Assembly: GCA_963210315.1 (NCBI GenBank)
Contig: OY723305.1
Span: forward strand, 1,178,001-1,242,000
Direction: 5' to 3'
Source of the DNA: Rhynchopus euleeides
Taxonomy: Eukaryota; Euglenozoa; Diplonemea; Diplonemida; Diplonemidae
DNA length: 64,000 bases
Shown here in pieces: positions 39,514 to 48,923 of this stretch. Below the pieces are notes generated by a model. It ran no database searches and had not been told where the DNA came from. It was given only the letters and a program-made list of their open reading frames with translations. Both the position numbers and the translations under genes were made by a program. Position 1 is the first letter of the stretch. Each line of letters opens with the position of its first letter.

Positions 39514-41034
39514 ACGGCATGTCAACCGAGGCAAACATATCTGGATACCCTCTCCGACTCTTTTCCTTTTTGTCATTTCCCGCGGCTGAATGCTGAGTTC
39601 GCATGCTGGCACCACACCCGGAGAGGCGAGAGGGAATCAATGGCTATCCCTCCCCCCACCCCGTCCTCTGTGTCGGTTTGGCAGGTGCTTCCCCCCGCTC
39701 CCAGCAGTGTGAATTTTCTTTGTTCGGGTTGACTCTGAGAATAAACGAACACAAACACACAAGGCAATCCCCACGCAAAGCGCACGCAAAAGTGGACCAT
39801 GATCCGCACAGGGGAAAACCCCCCCTCTGAACGTGGTCGACACACACACATACACAATACTGATCTTCCTTCACTGTAAGCGACGCATTTCTCCTCGCTG
39901 GCCGTTCTTCGAGATTTTCTTTTCCGCAAGCAAGCTTTGCTGTGTAGAAAAGCCCATCCGTGCCCATACACTGATTTTCCCGAAAATCTTCACCTAAAAA
40001 ACTCGCGTGTACGTCGAAGGGGGGGGGCGAGGGGGTGTGTTTGAGGAATCGGGTGTCACAAGGCCCAGAAATGGAACACTTTCGAGACAGATGCCACTCA
40101 ACACGGGGGGGTCGGGGAGGGGGGAATGGGAGATGGGAGAGAGGTTGTCTGGGAGGAAAACGCACACACCCTCGGACTGTGAATTGGGGTGGATGTGCAT
40201 AATGCCATATAGCACTATGCGGGCTGACCCAGACTCAATCACCTGACCTGGCCTGCTGATGCCTCCCTCCCTTTGTTCCATTCCCCTCCGCTGCACAAAA
40301 GAGGAAGGGTTTAGAAACAACCCCCCCCCCCCACCCCCACCCGATTTGAGCAGTGTGCCGAACTAAAAAGGTGCCGCTTCATTCATTCCCCCCCCCCCTC
40401 TCTTTTTCGACCACTTTTGCGCTTCGTTTGATTTGCACACTTTTTTTTGCCGCTCCACACACCACAAGGTGACAAACTCGCCCTTGCCTGGTGAAGGGGG
40501 CAGTGGGTGCCACTGCGCACCCACAGCCGTCAAAAAAACTGAACTACACTCCCCAGCAAAACCCCCCCCGCAAAGATCGTGCGCGCGTAACTGACAATAA
40601 TCAAGAAGAGAGCAGTGTGGGGCATGTCGGAAGGGGAGAGGAGAGCGGGGGGGAAAGGGGGAGAGAGAGAGAGAGAGAGACAGAGCTAGGGAAATACGGA
40701 GAGCTGCTATAGCCAGCACTGTATAAAACAAAGGGGCGGCACCACACATCCAGACCCGAACAGCCTCGCCACCGGTGGCTCTTTCGCGGCGTGTGTGGGG
40801 AGGGGGAGATAACCACCCATAAGGAGATGGGGGAGAGGGGCTTGTCGTGCGAAGACAGTGGAGGCAGAGAGAGAGTGGATATCGCACACACCTAAAGCCA
40901 GGATTGCTCGATGTGCTGATCAACCGTCGGTACACAACTATGAAAAGATTCACGGTGTGTGTGTGACTGCGTGCTGACGTGGGTCCACTATCTAAGCCCA
41001 AACCCGACCCCAACCCCCTCCAACACGCCACCCT
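39511..41034. other. Spacer, no supported gene
   Basis: There is a second short GA run at about 40661-40682 and several C-runs. It would contain the 3' end of the Cys-rich gene transcript. No domain-bearing frame was found. Confidence 0.4.
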
Positions 41035-41691
41035 TTAGACCGCAATATGGCCATGGGTTGCACCGGAGGGGGAGGGCGGAGGTGTGGAGGGGCACGGGCG
41101 CCCGAGGATGCGAGACATCCACTTCTTGGCCACGGCGAGGGCAGACATGCAGCCTGCCGCGAAGATCAACATGTCGAGCCCTGCAGCGAGCGTCAGGACA
41201 GCGTAGCACCGCCAGGAGGCCCCCAGCGCACAGGCAAGGCCGGTCTGGCCAATCATGTTGTCCGGCTTGGGGGAGGTTGGGTGGTCTGGGCTGGTGTGCC
41301 TTTCGCTGAAGCAGATGCCATGGTGTGTGCAGCAGTGCAGGCGACGCACGTCGCTCCACATGCGGACCTCGTCCTCATTGGCGTAGATGCAGACGCGTGA
41401 TGCGCGCTGGCAGTTGCTGCCTTCGTGGATGCAGCACCACTCCTGCTCGTCAGGCGTGAGGACAATGTCACCTGTGCACTGCGGGGCTGCGATGCAGGTC
41501 GCGAAGCCCTCATCGCTGATGGAGCACCGATCCCCGGGCTGGCATTGGAGCAGCCCGCACTGTGCCAGCGCACAGACCCCCTTGTGGCATATAGAGCCCA
41601 GGGGGCATGAGGTCCGGTCGCACTCGTCAAACGCACCCACGCCTTCCCCCGCCAGCAGCACAGCCACGACAATGCAAAGTGTAGGCTTCAT
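41035..41691 (-). CDS. Secreted or membrane Cys-rich protein, 218 aa
   Basis: The start at 41691 gives a clear signal peptide (MKPTLCIVVAVLLAGEGVGA). The mature part to about residue 130 has 18 or so cysteines with EGF/WAP-like spacing (FDECDRTSCPLGSICHKGVC, then GLLQCQPGDRC, EWCCIHEGSNC, HCCTHHGIC). Residues about 163-188 are a hydrophobic segment, followed by KKWMSR and a short Pro-rich tail, so a single-pass type I membrane protein is likely. The frame extends upstream of 41691, but that part lacks a signal and is low in complexity. I do not recognise the family. The disulfide-rich ectodomain suggests a surface or extracellular role. An additional exon at either end cannot be excluded. Confidence 0.65.
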   Translation of the reverse strand: MKPTLCIVVAVLLAGEGVGAFDECDRTSCPLGSICHKGVCALAQCGLLQCQPGDRCSISDEGFATCIAAPQCTGDIVLTPDEQEWCCIHEGSNCQRASRVCIYANEDEVRMWSDVRRLHCCTHHGICFSERHTSPDHPTSPKPDNMIGQTGLACALGASWRCYAVLTLAAGLDMLIFAAGCMSALAVAKKWMSRILGRPCPSTPPPSPSGATHGHIAV

Positions 41692-42354
41692 TTGGCGACA
41701 CTGGGGTCTGCAGGGGGATGGGTGGTGAGTGAAGGCGTTGGTCAGGTTTGGAAAAAAAAACGGCCACTCCCTGGAAAAAGGAGTGCCGAGGGGCATGTGT
41801 GGGCTAACACGGCGACGCTGGGGCGCACAACGCAGGGGTATTCCTAACTTTCCAGGGTCGGGGGAAAAGTGGGTCGATGGGGGAAAAAGGGAGGGGAGCT
41901 GGGCAAATACTGTCAATAAGGGGAGAGGTAATCTTTTTTCGCGCGCTTCGCGCGCGAAACGTGCGCTCAACGAGCGGCTCCATGGTGGCCCGTGTTTTCT
42001 TCGCGCCTGAAGAAATATACTAGAACACCCGTCGTTTCAACAGGTGACGGCGTGTGCCGGCGGGTGACGGCGGGTGACGCCAGTCGGCCCGGCAAGTCGT
42101 TCGGGCGACTCGTCCCCGGAGTGGAGATAGGGAGGGGGGTCAGGTCATCCAGGTCTGCTTGCTGTATCAGTTCGCGTGTGGAGGGGCGTGGAGCGGGGGG
42201 ACAAAAGAGACACAAATCCTGCAAACCCACCTGTGAGTTTGTGCGGTGTTTCCCTCAGCCCCTTCCAACCTTGTGTATTGCAAGTGGTGGTAAAAATCTG
42301 GTAAACTCCCCACTCTCATCACCATCCCCCCCCCTCCCCCCCAGCCCCACTGTG
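41692..42354. other. Upstream region of the Cys-rich gene
   Basis: It has a GCGCGCTTCGCGCGC hairpin near 41940 and then repeated CGGGTGACGGC motifs near 42050-42075. No gene was recognised. Confidence 0.4.
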
Positions 42355-42521
42355 ACGGTGGACCACCCCCCTGGAGCGGGGGTCTCGACCCCCGCGAGCG
42401 GGAGTCTGCCCTGCTATTTTTGGTGCCCAGACGACCCCCGCGAGCGGGGGTCGGACCTCGCCAGACCCCCGCCATTCCGATATCCCAAAAGGGCCCACCC
42501 CGACGTGCGGGAGTCCACCGT
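42355..42521. mobile_element. MITE-like element, copy 2 (inverted relative to copy 1)
   Basis: The ends are ACGGTGGAC and GGGAGTCCACCGT. Read in reverse, it matches the 35734-35970 copy, including TTTTGGGATATCGGAAT, GGGGGTCGTCTGGGCACC and AAAAATAGCAGGGCAGACTC. It is shorter because several GAGCGGGGGTC units are missing. Confidence 0.7.
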
Positions 42522-42621
42522 GCACGTCACTTTCCACAGGCCGCCAGGCGCGTCAGCGTCGGCGACCGCCCACCCCCAGTACACGACTCGGTAGGGGGCG
42601 GGCACACGGAAGCCAGGGATA

Positions 42622-42830
42622 TCAAAACGGGAGATGGGGCGGGATATCCCGCGGGGGAGGCCTCCCTCGCGGGTTTGATATCCCGCCAGGGTAGGGGTCA
42701 TATCCCCCCCGGGAGATGCGGTCATCTCCCGGGGGGGATATGACCCCCTACCCGGCGGGATATGGTTTGTCCAAAACGCGGGATATGTCACTTTGAGAAG
42801 TGGGATATCCCACCGGCATATCCCGTTTTC
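42622..42830. repeat. Cluster of GATATCCC palindromes with a 41-bp hairpin
   Basis: GGGATATC-type half sites occur many times. Strong palindromes include GCGGGATATCCCGC (42639-42652) and a hairpin with arms 42678-42718 and 42723-42763 and a 4-base loop; the arms differ only by a one-base shift. No coding potential beyond the repeat. Confidence 0.8.
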
Positions 42831-42839
42831 ATATCCCAC

Positions 42840-43502
42840 AGAATCCTGGCTACCGTGCACAACAAAGGGAGAGTCGTCACTGTGCATGTCAGCACGGTCC
42901 CACCCTCCGTGTCAGACCAACTCACCAACAATGGAAAAGAGGAAGAGGGGACGTAAGACAATGTCACCGTGCGGCCAGGAGAACACGAAACAGCGACCCC
43001 CCTCACCGGGGGACGCTACGAACACGGCCAAAAATAGTTTGAAAAATCTGGGAAATGTTTCGTTGAGCGCACACTCCTGTGTCAAGGCTGCGGAAGCCCA
43101 TGTGAAGTGGCATAAAGAGAGTGATCCTGATGAAGGTTCAGTCGTACGATTTCCTTCGTGACTTCGCGACTTCGCTTCGTCCCTCGCAACTTGTAAAGAA
43201 AAAAACACAGTAGGTCAGGTCACCGCCCTTCCTCGACCTCATAACTCCCACGCATCTCGAGGGCTCTGCAGTGTAAACAGGCACGTAAATCTTGTGGAAC
43301 GTGTCACCTGGAAAGGTGGCACATGATATGGTCAAACCTGCGGACACACACTAGAGTCGTTTGTCGGCAGACTCCAGTGCACACCACACCAGAACACCTT
43401 GGTCTTGCCCAAGGCTTCGTCAGCTTGCATACTGGTAGCTGCTTCCAGCTGAAATACGATTCGCAACTTGCCTTGCACACATGCCTCTGCCACACTGCGG
43501 TG
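42840..43502. other. Spacer downstream of the NLR-like gene, no gene seen
   Basis: Base composition is more balanced than elsewhere. It would carry the 3' UTR of the minus-strand gene ending at 43503. No recognisable frame. Confidence 0.4.
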
Positions 43503-46500
43503 CTACGCAGCAGCCACAGCCCCACCAAGCACACTGCATGCAGCGGTAGGCGTCACCGTGTCGAGCCCGGCGCACTGAAAGGGTACAGGCACAACGGGCC
43601 CAATCCCGATCACAGTCTGCAGACGCCAGGATGCGGCACAGATGCGGATCACGCTGCCATCACAAACCGCAACACAGGGGGGTACCCCTGATGTCATAGC
43701 TCCGCTGCCCACTGAGGGGGTGCGGCCTTCAAGCTTCTGCAGCTCGTTCCCTGTTGATGTATCCCAGACACGAACGCCGTTGTCCTCAGATCCTGAGATG
43801 ATCTTCGATCCGTCTGGTGTGACAGTCACGGAGCGCACCCAGTCGGTGTGGCCTTCAAGCTTCTGCAGCTCCTTCCCTGTTGATGTATCCCAGACACGAA
43901 CGCTCTTGTCGTCAGAGCCTGAGATGATCTTCGATCCGTCTCGTGTGACAGTCACGGAGTAGACAGGAGAGGTGTGGCCTTCAAGCCTCTGCAGCTCCTT
44001 CCCTGTTGATGTATCCCAGACACGAACGCTGTTGTCATCAGATCCTGAGATGATCTTCGATCCGTCTGGTGTGACAGTCACGGAGCGGACAGGAGAGATG
44101 TGGCCTTCAAGCTTCTGCAGCTCCTTCCCTGTTGATGTATCCCAGACACGAACGCTGAAGTCGCCAGATCCTGAGATGATCTTCGATCCGTCTGGTGTGA
44201 CAGTCACGGAGCAGACAGTAGAGGTGTGGCCTTCAAGCCTCTGCAGCTCCTTCCCTGTTGATGTATCCCAGACACGAACGCTGTTGTCATCAGATCCTGA
44301 GATGATCTTCGATCCGTCTGGTGTGACAGTCACGGAGCGCACCCAGTCGGTGTGGCCTTCAAGCTTCTGCAGCTCCTTCCCTGTTGATGTATCCCAGACA
44401 CGAACGCTGTTGTCGCCAGATCCTGAGATGATCTTCGATCCGTCTGGTGTGACAGTCACGGAGCAGACAGTAGAGGTGTGGCCTTCAAGCTTCTGCAGCT
44501 CCTTCCCTGTTGATGTATCCCAGACACGAACGCTGTTGTCATCAGATCCTGAGGTGATCTTCGATCCGTCTGGTGTGACAGTCACGGAGCGGACAGGAGA
44601 GGTGTGGCCTTCAAGGTTCTGCAGCTCCTTCCCTGTTGATGTATCCCAGACACGAACGCTGTTGTCGGCAGATCCTGAGATGATCTTCGATCCGTCTGGT
44701 GTGACAGTCACGGAGTAGACACAGTCGGTGTGACCCAACAGAGGCGGGAGCGGGGCACCGAAGGAGGAGCCCTTCCAGTCAGAGCGTGTGAGATTGCCTT
44801 TCCAGAGCATTGCGTGATCCAGCCAGCAGTTGTGGAAGCGGCTCTCCGTCAGCACAGTCCCACACAGGCGTGCGTGGCGCAGGTCGCTGTCCTGCACAAG
44901 CACACCAGTGAGGTCGCACCTGAACGCAAACCGCGTGCGTGCGGCGAGTGCCATGGCATTGGAAGCAGACGCCAGTGATACCGCGTCATCACCAGCGTCG
45001 CGGGTCGCCAGGACCAGCGGCAGCAACTCGGACACCACCGTTGTGTCGCGCTCGTCGCCCCCACGTGTGAGCACCGTGTCCGCAAAATACTCCAGCACAT
45101 TCGGCGCATCCTTGCTGAAGGCCCTGCGCACTTTGCACCCAAGCGTGTCGGCCACAGCACCTTTCCGTGCCAGGCGCCGCGCCACAAGGAACTCCCCAAG
45201 CGTCTTGTGACGGAATGCAAACGCGCTGCTGTCATCGTGGAAGCTCTCCACACGAAACGGGAGGACCCGGAAGGCCTCGTCTGCCCTTGCACGGTCCACC
45301 CCGTCCTCCTCCAACAGGCGCGCCCGCTCTGTGCCCAGTGATCCCTGCCACGTCTGTGCCTGCAGCATCGCGCACGCAATCAGTTCCCCCACCCGCAGCA
45401 CCTCCTCCGCGCGCGCCGCTCCAGCTGACCCCTGACGCAACCCCACCTCCACGTGCTTCTGCAGATACGCCTCGTATACCGCGACATCACTCAGGCACTG
45501 ACGCACCTGTGCGCTGCACGATGACAGCTCGTGCTGAGCGTAACACGCCATGTGAAGCAGGAACGGGTTGCGCAGCTGCGATAGCACTTCCACCTCAGCG
45601 TCAGCGACTGTGCGTGGAGGAACTGGTTCCGCCGCCAGCTGCTCCATCCGTGTTGTGGTCTGTTCGGCTGCACGCTGCTGCGCTACCTTCAGCTCCAAGA
45701 AACCCGCCTGCTGCGACAGCGTCACAAGCACGTCACGCAGTGGTACTGATGACCCTGCAGCATGCGGTGTGCCGCCGCATCTGCCTCCCAGCGCCAACAT
45801 CACCGCCTCGGCTGCAGCCTCCACACACGTGGTGCTTGCGTTTCCCCGCACCCCGTTGTCTGTAGAAGCACCCGTTGTCTTGTCTTTGCCGCTGCTGCCG
45901 CTGTCAGCACCAGCCAGCACCCACGCCCGCTCCACAATCGCCACCACCAGGGCTCGGTCGCTGAGCGCCACCGTTGCATCACAATCAGCTGCACCGCATG
46001 TGCCGCGCACCGTGTCGGCCAGCTTCCGCTGATCGTCCGCAGTGAAAAATGCGTCCACACGCTGCTGCTCCGCCTTCGTCACCTGTGCCATACGCACCTT
46101 GCTGATGTACGTCACCGCGTCTGCCTGTGTGAAGGGCTGCATGTACAGCGACCTCGTCCCGTCCCCACAGATTTGTGACGGTGTGTGATCCACGCTCTTC
46201 AGGTACTCACCGCGCGTCGTCACGATCACACTGCAGTGCTTCGCACACCACGGGTGCAGCCGCAGCACCCCTTGCCCGCCACTGGCCTTGTACGCGTCCC
46301 CCAAATCCTTCTGCGTCAGCCCCACCTCGTCCAGCGAGTCCAGGATCACCACAACGTCGTAGACACTGCTCAGGTGCTCCAACGCAGCCTCCTCCAGCCC
46401 GAACGACTTCCCGATGAACTCGTCGATCCCGCCGTGTGTTGTGAAGGTGGATGCACCAATCGACGGCAGCGCCACAAAGACAGGGAACACGGGCGTCTTT

Positions 46501-48422
46501 CTCTGCCCCGCAACCACGCCTGCATCCTCCTTCTTCTCCTGCAGCAGGTGGCACAGAACCGCAACCGCCGCAGATGTCTTCCCGGTGCCTCCGTCCCCGA
46601 CCAGGCACAGCGGGTGCCGCTCCGTCTCCCTCGCCCCCTTCCCCGCCCCCTCCTCCGCATCCCCGTCTGCCGCCAGCCACTCGTCCACCTCGTGCAGCAG
46701 CATCCTCGTCTCTGCCTCAGGCACATGTGTATCGTCCCCGACCCTGCCCTCCACGTAGCCGTCCAGGAACTCCGCAAAGAGCGACGCCGTGTGCTGCAGC
46801 ACCTTCCGCACCGGCTCAACCTGGTCCACCACAGAGTAGTCGCCGGCGTCGTTGTTGCTGTCTTTCTTCTCGTCATGCGCAGCCACCTCCTGCATCACAA
46901 TCACGTCGAAGGGCTGCCCCACCATGCGCAGCAGCGTCGGGGACAGCTTCCACTGCACCCGGAACTCGATGTTGCTGTCGTACAGCAGCTCCGCCTCCCG
47001 CGGGAACACGCTTGCGAACCCCACCTCCGCCGCACCCTGCTTCGCCACAATCACAAAAAACGTCCCAGCCTTCCCGTACATGAAGGTCTTCGCCACACCC
47101 TGTTCCTGCGTCGTCGACGTGAAGGCGTTCCACACCACTGACGTCCCCACCTTGTACTGCGCCGACACGTTCACGTTGATCCCGCGGAACACCGTGGTCA
47201 GGCTTGGACGCCGGCTCCGGATCAGCCGCGTCAGCTTCGCTATCAGCGGCTGGAACGTCGCAATGACGTGCAGCTGTGCCGGTGCAGGCTCAAGCTCGAA
47301 CACGCTGCCTGCCACAGACTCACGCGCTTCCTTCGACAGCCCAATCGTCCGCATCGCCTGGTTCATCCCGAAGTACAGTGCCGGCCGCACGCAGCCTGCC
47401 CCGTGGTTACCCAGCACACCCACGTCGCTGAAGTTCTTGTGGTACTCCTTCACGATGGGTGCACCGTCTGCCTTGCACACAAGATCGCACGTCTCACTGT
47501 TGACTTCGTACTCCACGCAGTCGCAGGTGAAGAGGTAGCCTGCGCACAGATGCTCGAACCAGTCGTCGACCGCCATCCAGTCCTCGATCTCGTCTGGCGC
47601 ATTCTCCACACGCTGCAGCACCCGCTGCACAACAAACCGCAGCCCCAGCAGCATGCTGTCGACGTGCTTTGCCCGGTACCCGAGATCCGGCTGCACCGCC
47701 AGCAGCTGCACCAGCCACTCCAGCAGCGGTGTTTCGCCTGTTTTGTCGCTGCGCGTGAAGCAGATCTTCCGCCCGTCCACGTGGTTCTGCAGCCGCTCGC
47801 TCGTCTTGTCCTTGTCGGTGGGTTTGTCTGTGCGGGGCTCCTGTGGCGGCGGTGGCTGAGCCTGCGACTGCGGGAGTCCATCCGATGCAGTGTGGGCTGC
47901 ATCAGCAACAGTGGGAACACGTGCCCTCAAGGGCGACCACTCGTCTGTGAGGAAGTGCCGCAGCCTGCTGACCACCTCCGTCTGCATTTTCCCCACTTGC
48001 TCGGCGAGGGCCGCCAGCAGCGCACTGCGTGTGCCGCCATCACGGTGCTGCAGCGCGTACCACACCGGTGTGCGCCCCTCGCCATCCGGAACGCTGGCTG
48101 CCCCGCACCCCACCAGAAACTTGACTGCTTCGACAGCAGCGGGAACCCCCCTGCACCCGGGCTGCAACACCTCGTGCAGCAGCGTCCGCCCGGTGTGTGG
48201 GTCCGCCGCGTTCACGTCCGCCTTCTTCAGCTGCTTCTCCAGCAGCTGCCGCCACATCCCGCCCTCCAGTGCCTCCTTCACAGCGCGTGTGCTGCCCCAC
48301 CATCCCCGCCCGTGCTCCTCCACTCGCACTCGACCCCATCCCGCCCACAGATTTCTTCCTGTATCACGTGCTTCCGAATATGTGTCTGTGTAATGTGCAC
48401 CGCCTGCATGTTGTGTGTGCAT
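43503..48422 (-). CDS. NLR-like protein: ankyrin - ADP-ribosyltransferase - NACHT - WD40
   Basis: The product is 1639 aa from MHTQHAGG (the frame is open to 48602, but that part crosses a dispersed repeat; MWRQLLEKQL at 48257 is another start). Residues about 60-135 resemble ankyrin repeats (DVNAADPHTGRTLLHEVL; GEGRTPVWYAL). Residues about 340-510 match arginine-type mono-ADP-ribosyltransferases with the R-S-E signature: Arg413 in VFRG, Ser436 in FTSTT, and Glu476/Glu478 in PREAELLY. A NACHT NTPase follows: Walker A GDGGTGKTS at about 609-617, Walker B VVVILDSLDE near 691-700, then helical regions. A pentapeptide-like stretch (DSDLRHARLCGTVLTESRF) comes before the WD40 block at about 1229-1565: eight 42-residue repeats plus a decayed ninth. 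By family rules, WD40 senses, NACHT oligomerises and the ART would be the effector that modifies a target protein with NAD+. This is inferred. No intron is needed. Confidence 0.88.
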   Translation of the reverse strand: MHTQHAGGAHYTDTYSEARDTGRNLWAGWGRVRVEEHGRGWWGSTRAVKEALEGGMWRQLLEKQLKKADVNAADPHTGRTLLHEVLQPGCRGVPAAVEAVKFLVGCGAASVPDGEGRTPVWYALQHRDGGTRSALLAALAEQVGKMQTEVVSRLRHFLTDEWSPLRARVPTVADAAHTASDGLPQSQAQPPPPQEPRTDKPTDKDKTSERLQNHVDGRKICFTRSDKTGETPLLEWLVQLLAVQPDLGYRAKHVDSMLLGLRFVVQRVLQRVENAPDEIEDWMAVDDWFEHLCAGYLFTCDCVEYEVNSETCDLVCKADGAPIVKEYHKNFSDVGVLGNHGAGCVRPALYFGMNQAMRTIGLSKEARESVAGSVFELEPAPAQLHVIATFQPLIAKLTRLIRSRRPSLTTVFRGINVNVSAQYKVGTSVVWNAFTSTTQEQGVAKTFMYGKAGTFFVIVAKQGAAEVGFASVFPREAELLYDSNIEFRVQWKLSPTLLRMVGQPFDVIVMQEVAAHDEKKDSNNDAGDYSVVDQVEPVRKVLQHTASLFAEFLDGYVEGRVGDDTHVPEAETRMLLHEVDEWLAADGDAEEGAGKGARETERHPLCLVGDGGTGKTSAAVAVLCHLLQEKKEDAGVVAGQRKTPVFPVFVALPSIGASTFTTHGGIDEFIGKSFGLEEAALEHLSSVYDVVVILDSLDEVGLTQKDLGDAYKASGGQGVLRLHPWCAKHCSVIVTTRGEYLKSVDHTPSQICGDGTRSLYMQPFTQADAVTYISKVRMAQVTKAEQQRVDAFFTADDQRKLADTVRGTCGAADCDATVALSDRALVVAIVERAWVLAGADSGSSGKDKTTGASTDNGVRGNASTTCVEAAAEAVMLALGGRCGGTPHAAGSSVPLRDVLVTLSQQAGFLELKVAQQRAAEQTTTRMEQLAAEPVPPRTVADAEVEVLSQLRNPFLLHMACYAQHELSSCSAQVRQCLSDVAVYEAYLQKHVEVGLRQGSAGAARAEEVLRVGELIACAMLQAQTWQGSLGTERARLLEEDGVDRARADEAFRVLPFRVESFHDDSSAFAFRHKTLGEFLVARRLARKGAVADTLGCKVRRAFSKDAPNVLEYFADTVLTRGGDERDTTVVSELLPLVLATRDAGDDAVSLASASNAMALAARTRFAFRCDLTGVLVQDSDLRHARLCGTVLTESRFHNCWLDHAMLWKGNLTRSDWKGSSFGAPLPPLLGHTDCVYSVTVTPDGSKIISGSADNSVRVWDTSTGKELQNLEGHTSPVRSVTVTPDGSKITSGSDDNSVRVWDTSTGKELQKLEGHTSTVCSVTVTPDGSKIISGSGDNSVRVWDTSTGKELQKLEGHTDWVRSVTVTPDGSKIISGSDDNSVRVWDTSTGKELQRLEGHTSTVCSVTVTPDGSKIISGSGDFSVRVWDTSTGKELQKLEGHISPVRSVTVTPDGSKIISGSDDNSVRVWDTSTGKELQRLEGHTSPVYSVTVTRDGSKIISGSDDKSVRVWDTSTGKELQKLEGHTDWVRSVTVTPDGSKIISGSEDNGVRVWDTSTGNELQKLEGRTPSVGSGAMTSGVPPCVAVCDGSVIRICAASWRLQTVIGIGPVVPVPFQCAGLDTVTPTAACSVLGGAVAAA
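43690..44740 (-). repeat. Eight near-identical 126-bp WD40-coding repeats
   Basis: Each repeat codes for 42 residues with the frame LEGHT..V.SVTVTPDGSK, then IISGS.D.SVRVWDTSTGKE. DNA identity between repeats is very high, and differences are concentrated in the few codons just after GH and around GS.D.S. The ninth, most C-terminal, unit has lost the pattern. Confidence 0.95.
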
Positions 48423-48923
48423 CTTAAGTGAAACACCAACAGAGCGGGTGCACCCCCTTCTTGATATGTCAGCGGCATACGCGCAAGGGCTTGGTGACAA
48501 GACAGGCACACCCCACAAGCGGGGGGTCTGGGGGGCGGAGCCCCCCAGCCGCCGGAGGCCACGGTCGTGAATCTGTTCACAGGTTGACATGATCCATGTC
48601 ATGTCAAGCCCCTGACCAAAGTCGGTGGATGGGTTGATGGGTTGGTGGGTCGATGGATTGATGGGGCGATCCCCTCAACCCATCGACCCACCGACCCAGA
48701 AATTCGGTGGGTCGACGGAAAAAGTGGGGGGGGGGGGGAAACCGGTTTTTGGTGGGTCGATGGGTCGATAGTTAGGAATTGCCCTGCGCACAACGGTGGG
48801 GAGGGCGGGGGGGGGTAGGGGGGGTCGAAAGCCTGTCCCAAAATGGTGTTTTTCGACATAGCAGCCGCGGCCCTCTATTTGACCTTCTGACCCCCCAGAA
48901 CCCCCTATACCCCGGTTTTTGGG
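48423..48923. other. Promoter side of the NLR-like gene with repeats
   Basis: It contains dispersed G/C hairpin copy 2 (48519-48575) and a block of TGGGTCGATGGAT-type units (48615-48775) whose two halves are inverted and could fold into a long hairpin. A G-run and a GGTCGAAA stretch precede the foldback element. No gene seen. Confidence 0.5.
48519..48575 (+). repeat. Dispersed G/C hairpin repeat, copy 2
   Basis: GGGGTCTGGGGGGCGGAGCC continues into CCCCAGCCGCCGGAGGCCACGG and GTGAATCTGT. The same order is found at 51108-51166 and, reversed, at 34235-34286. Confidence 0.8.

Noticed and set aside
43690..44740. CRISPR-like array of regular repeats
   Set aside because: The 126-bp units are continuous coding WD40 repeats without spacers, in a eukaryotic gene.
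45167..47141. Several long plus-strand frames opposite the NLR-like gene
   Set aside because: They are Pro/Ala/Arg/His-rich shadows of a conserved coding frame in GC-rich DNA and contain no motif.
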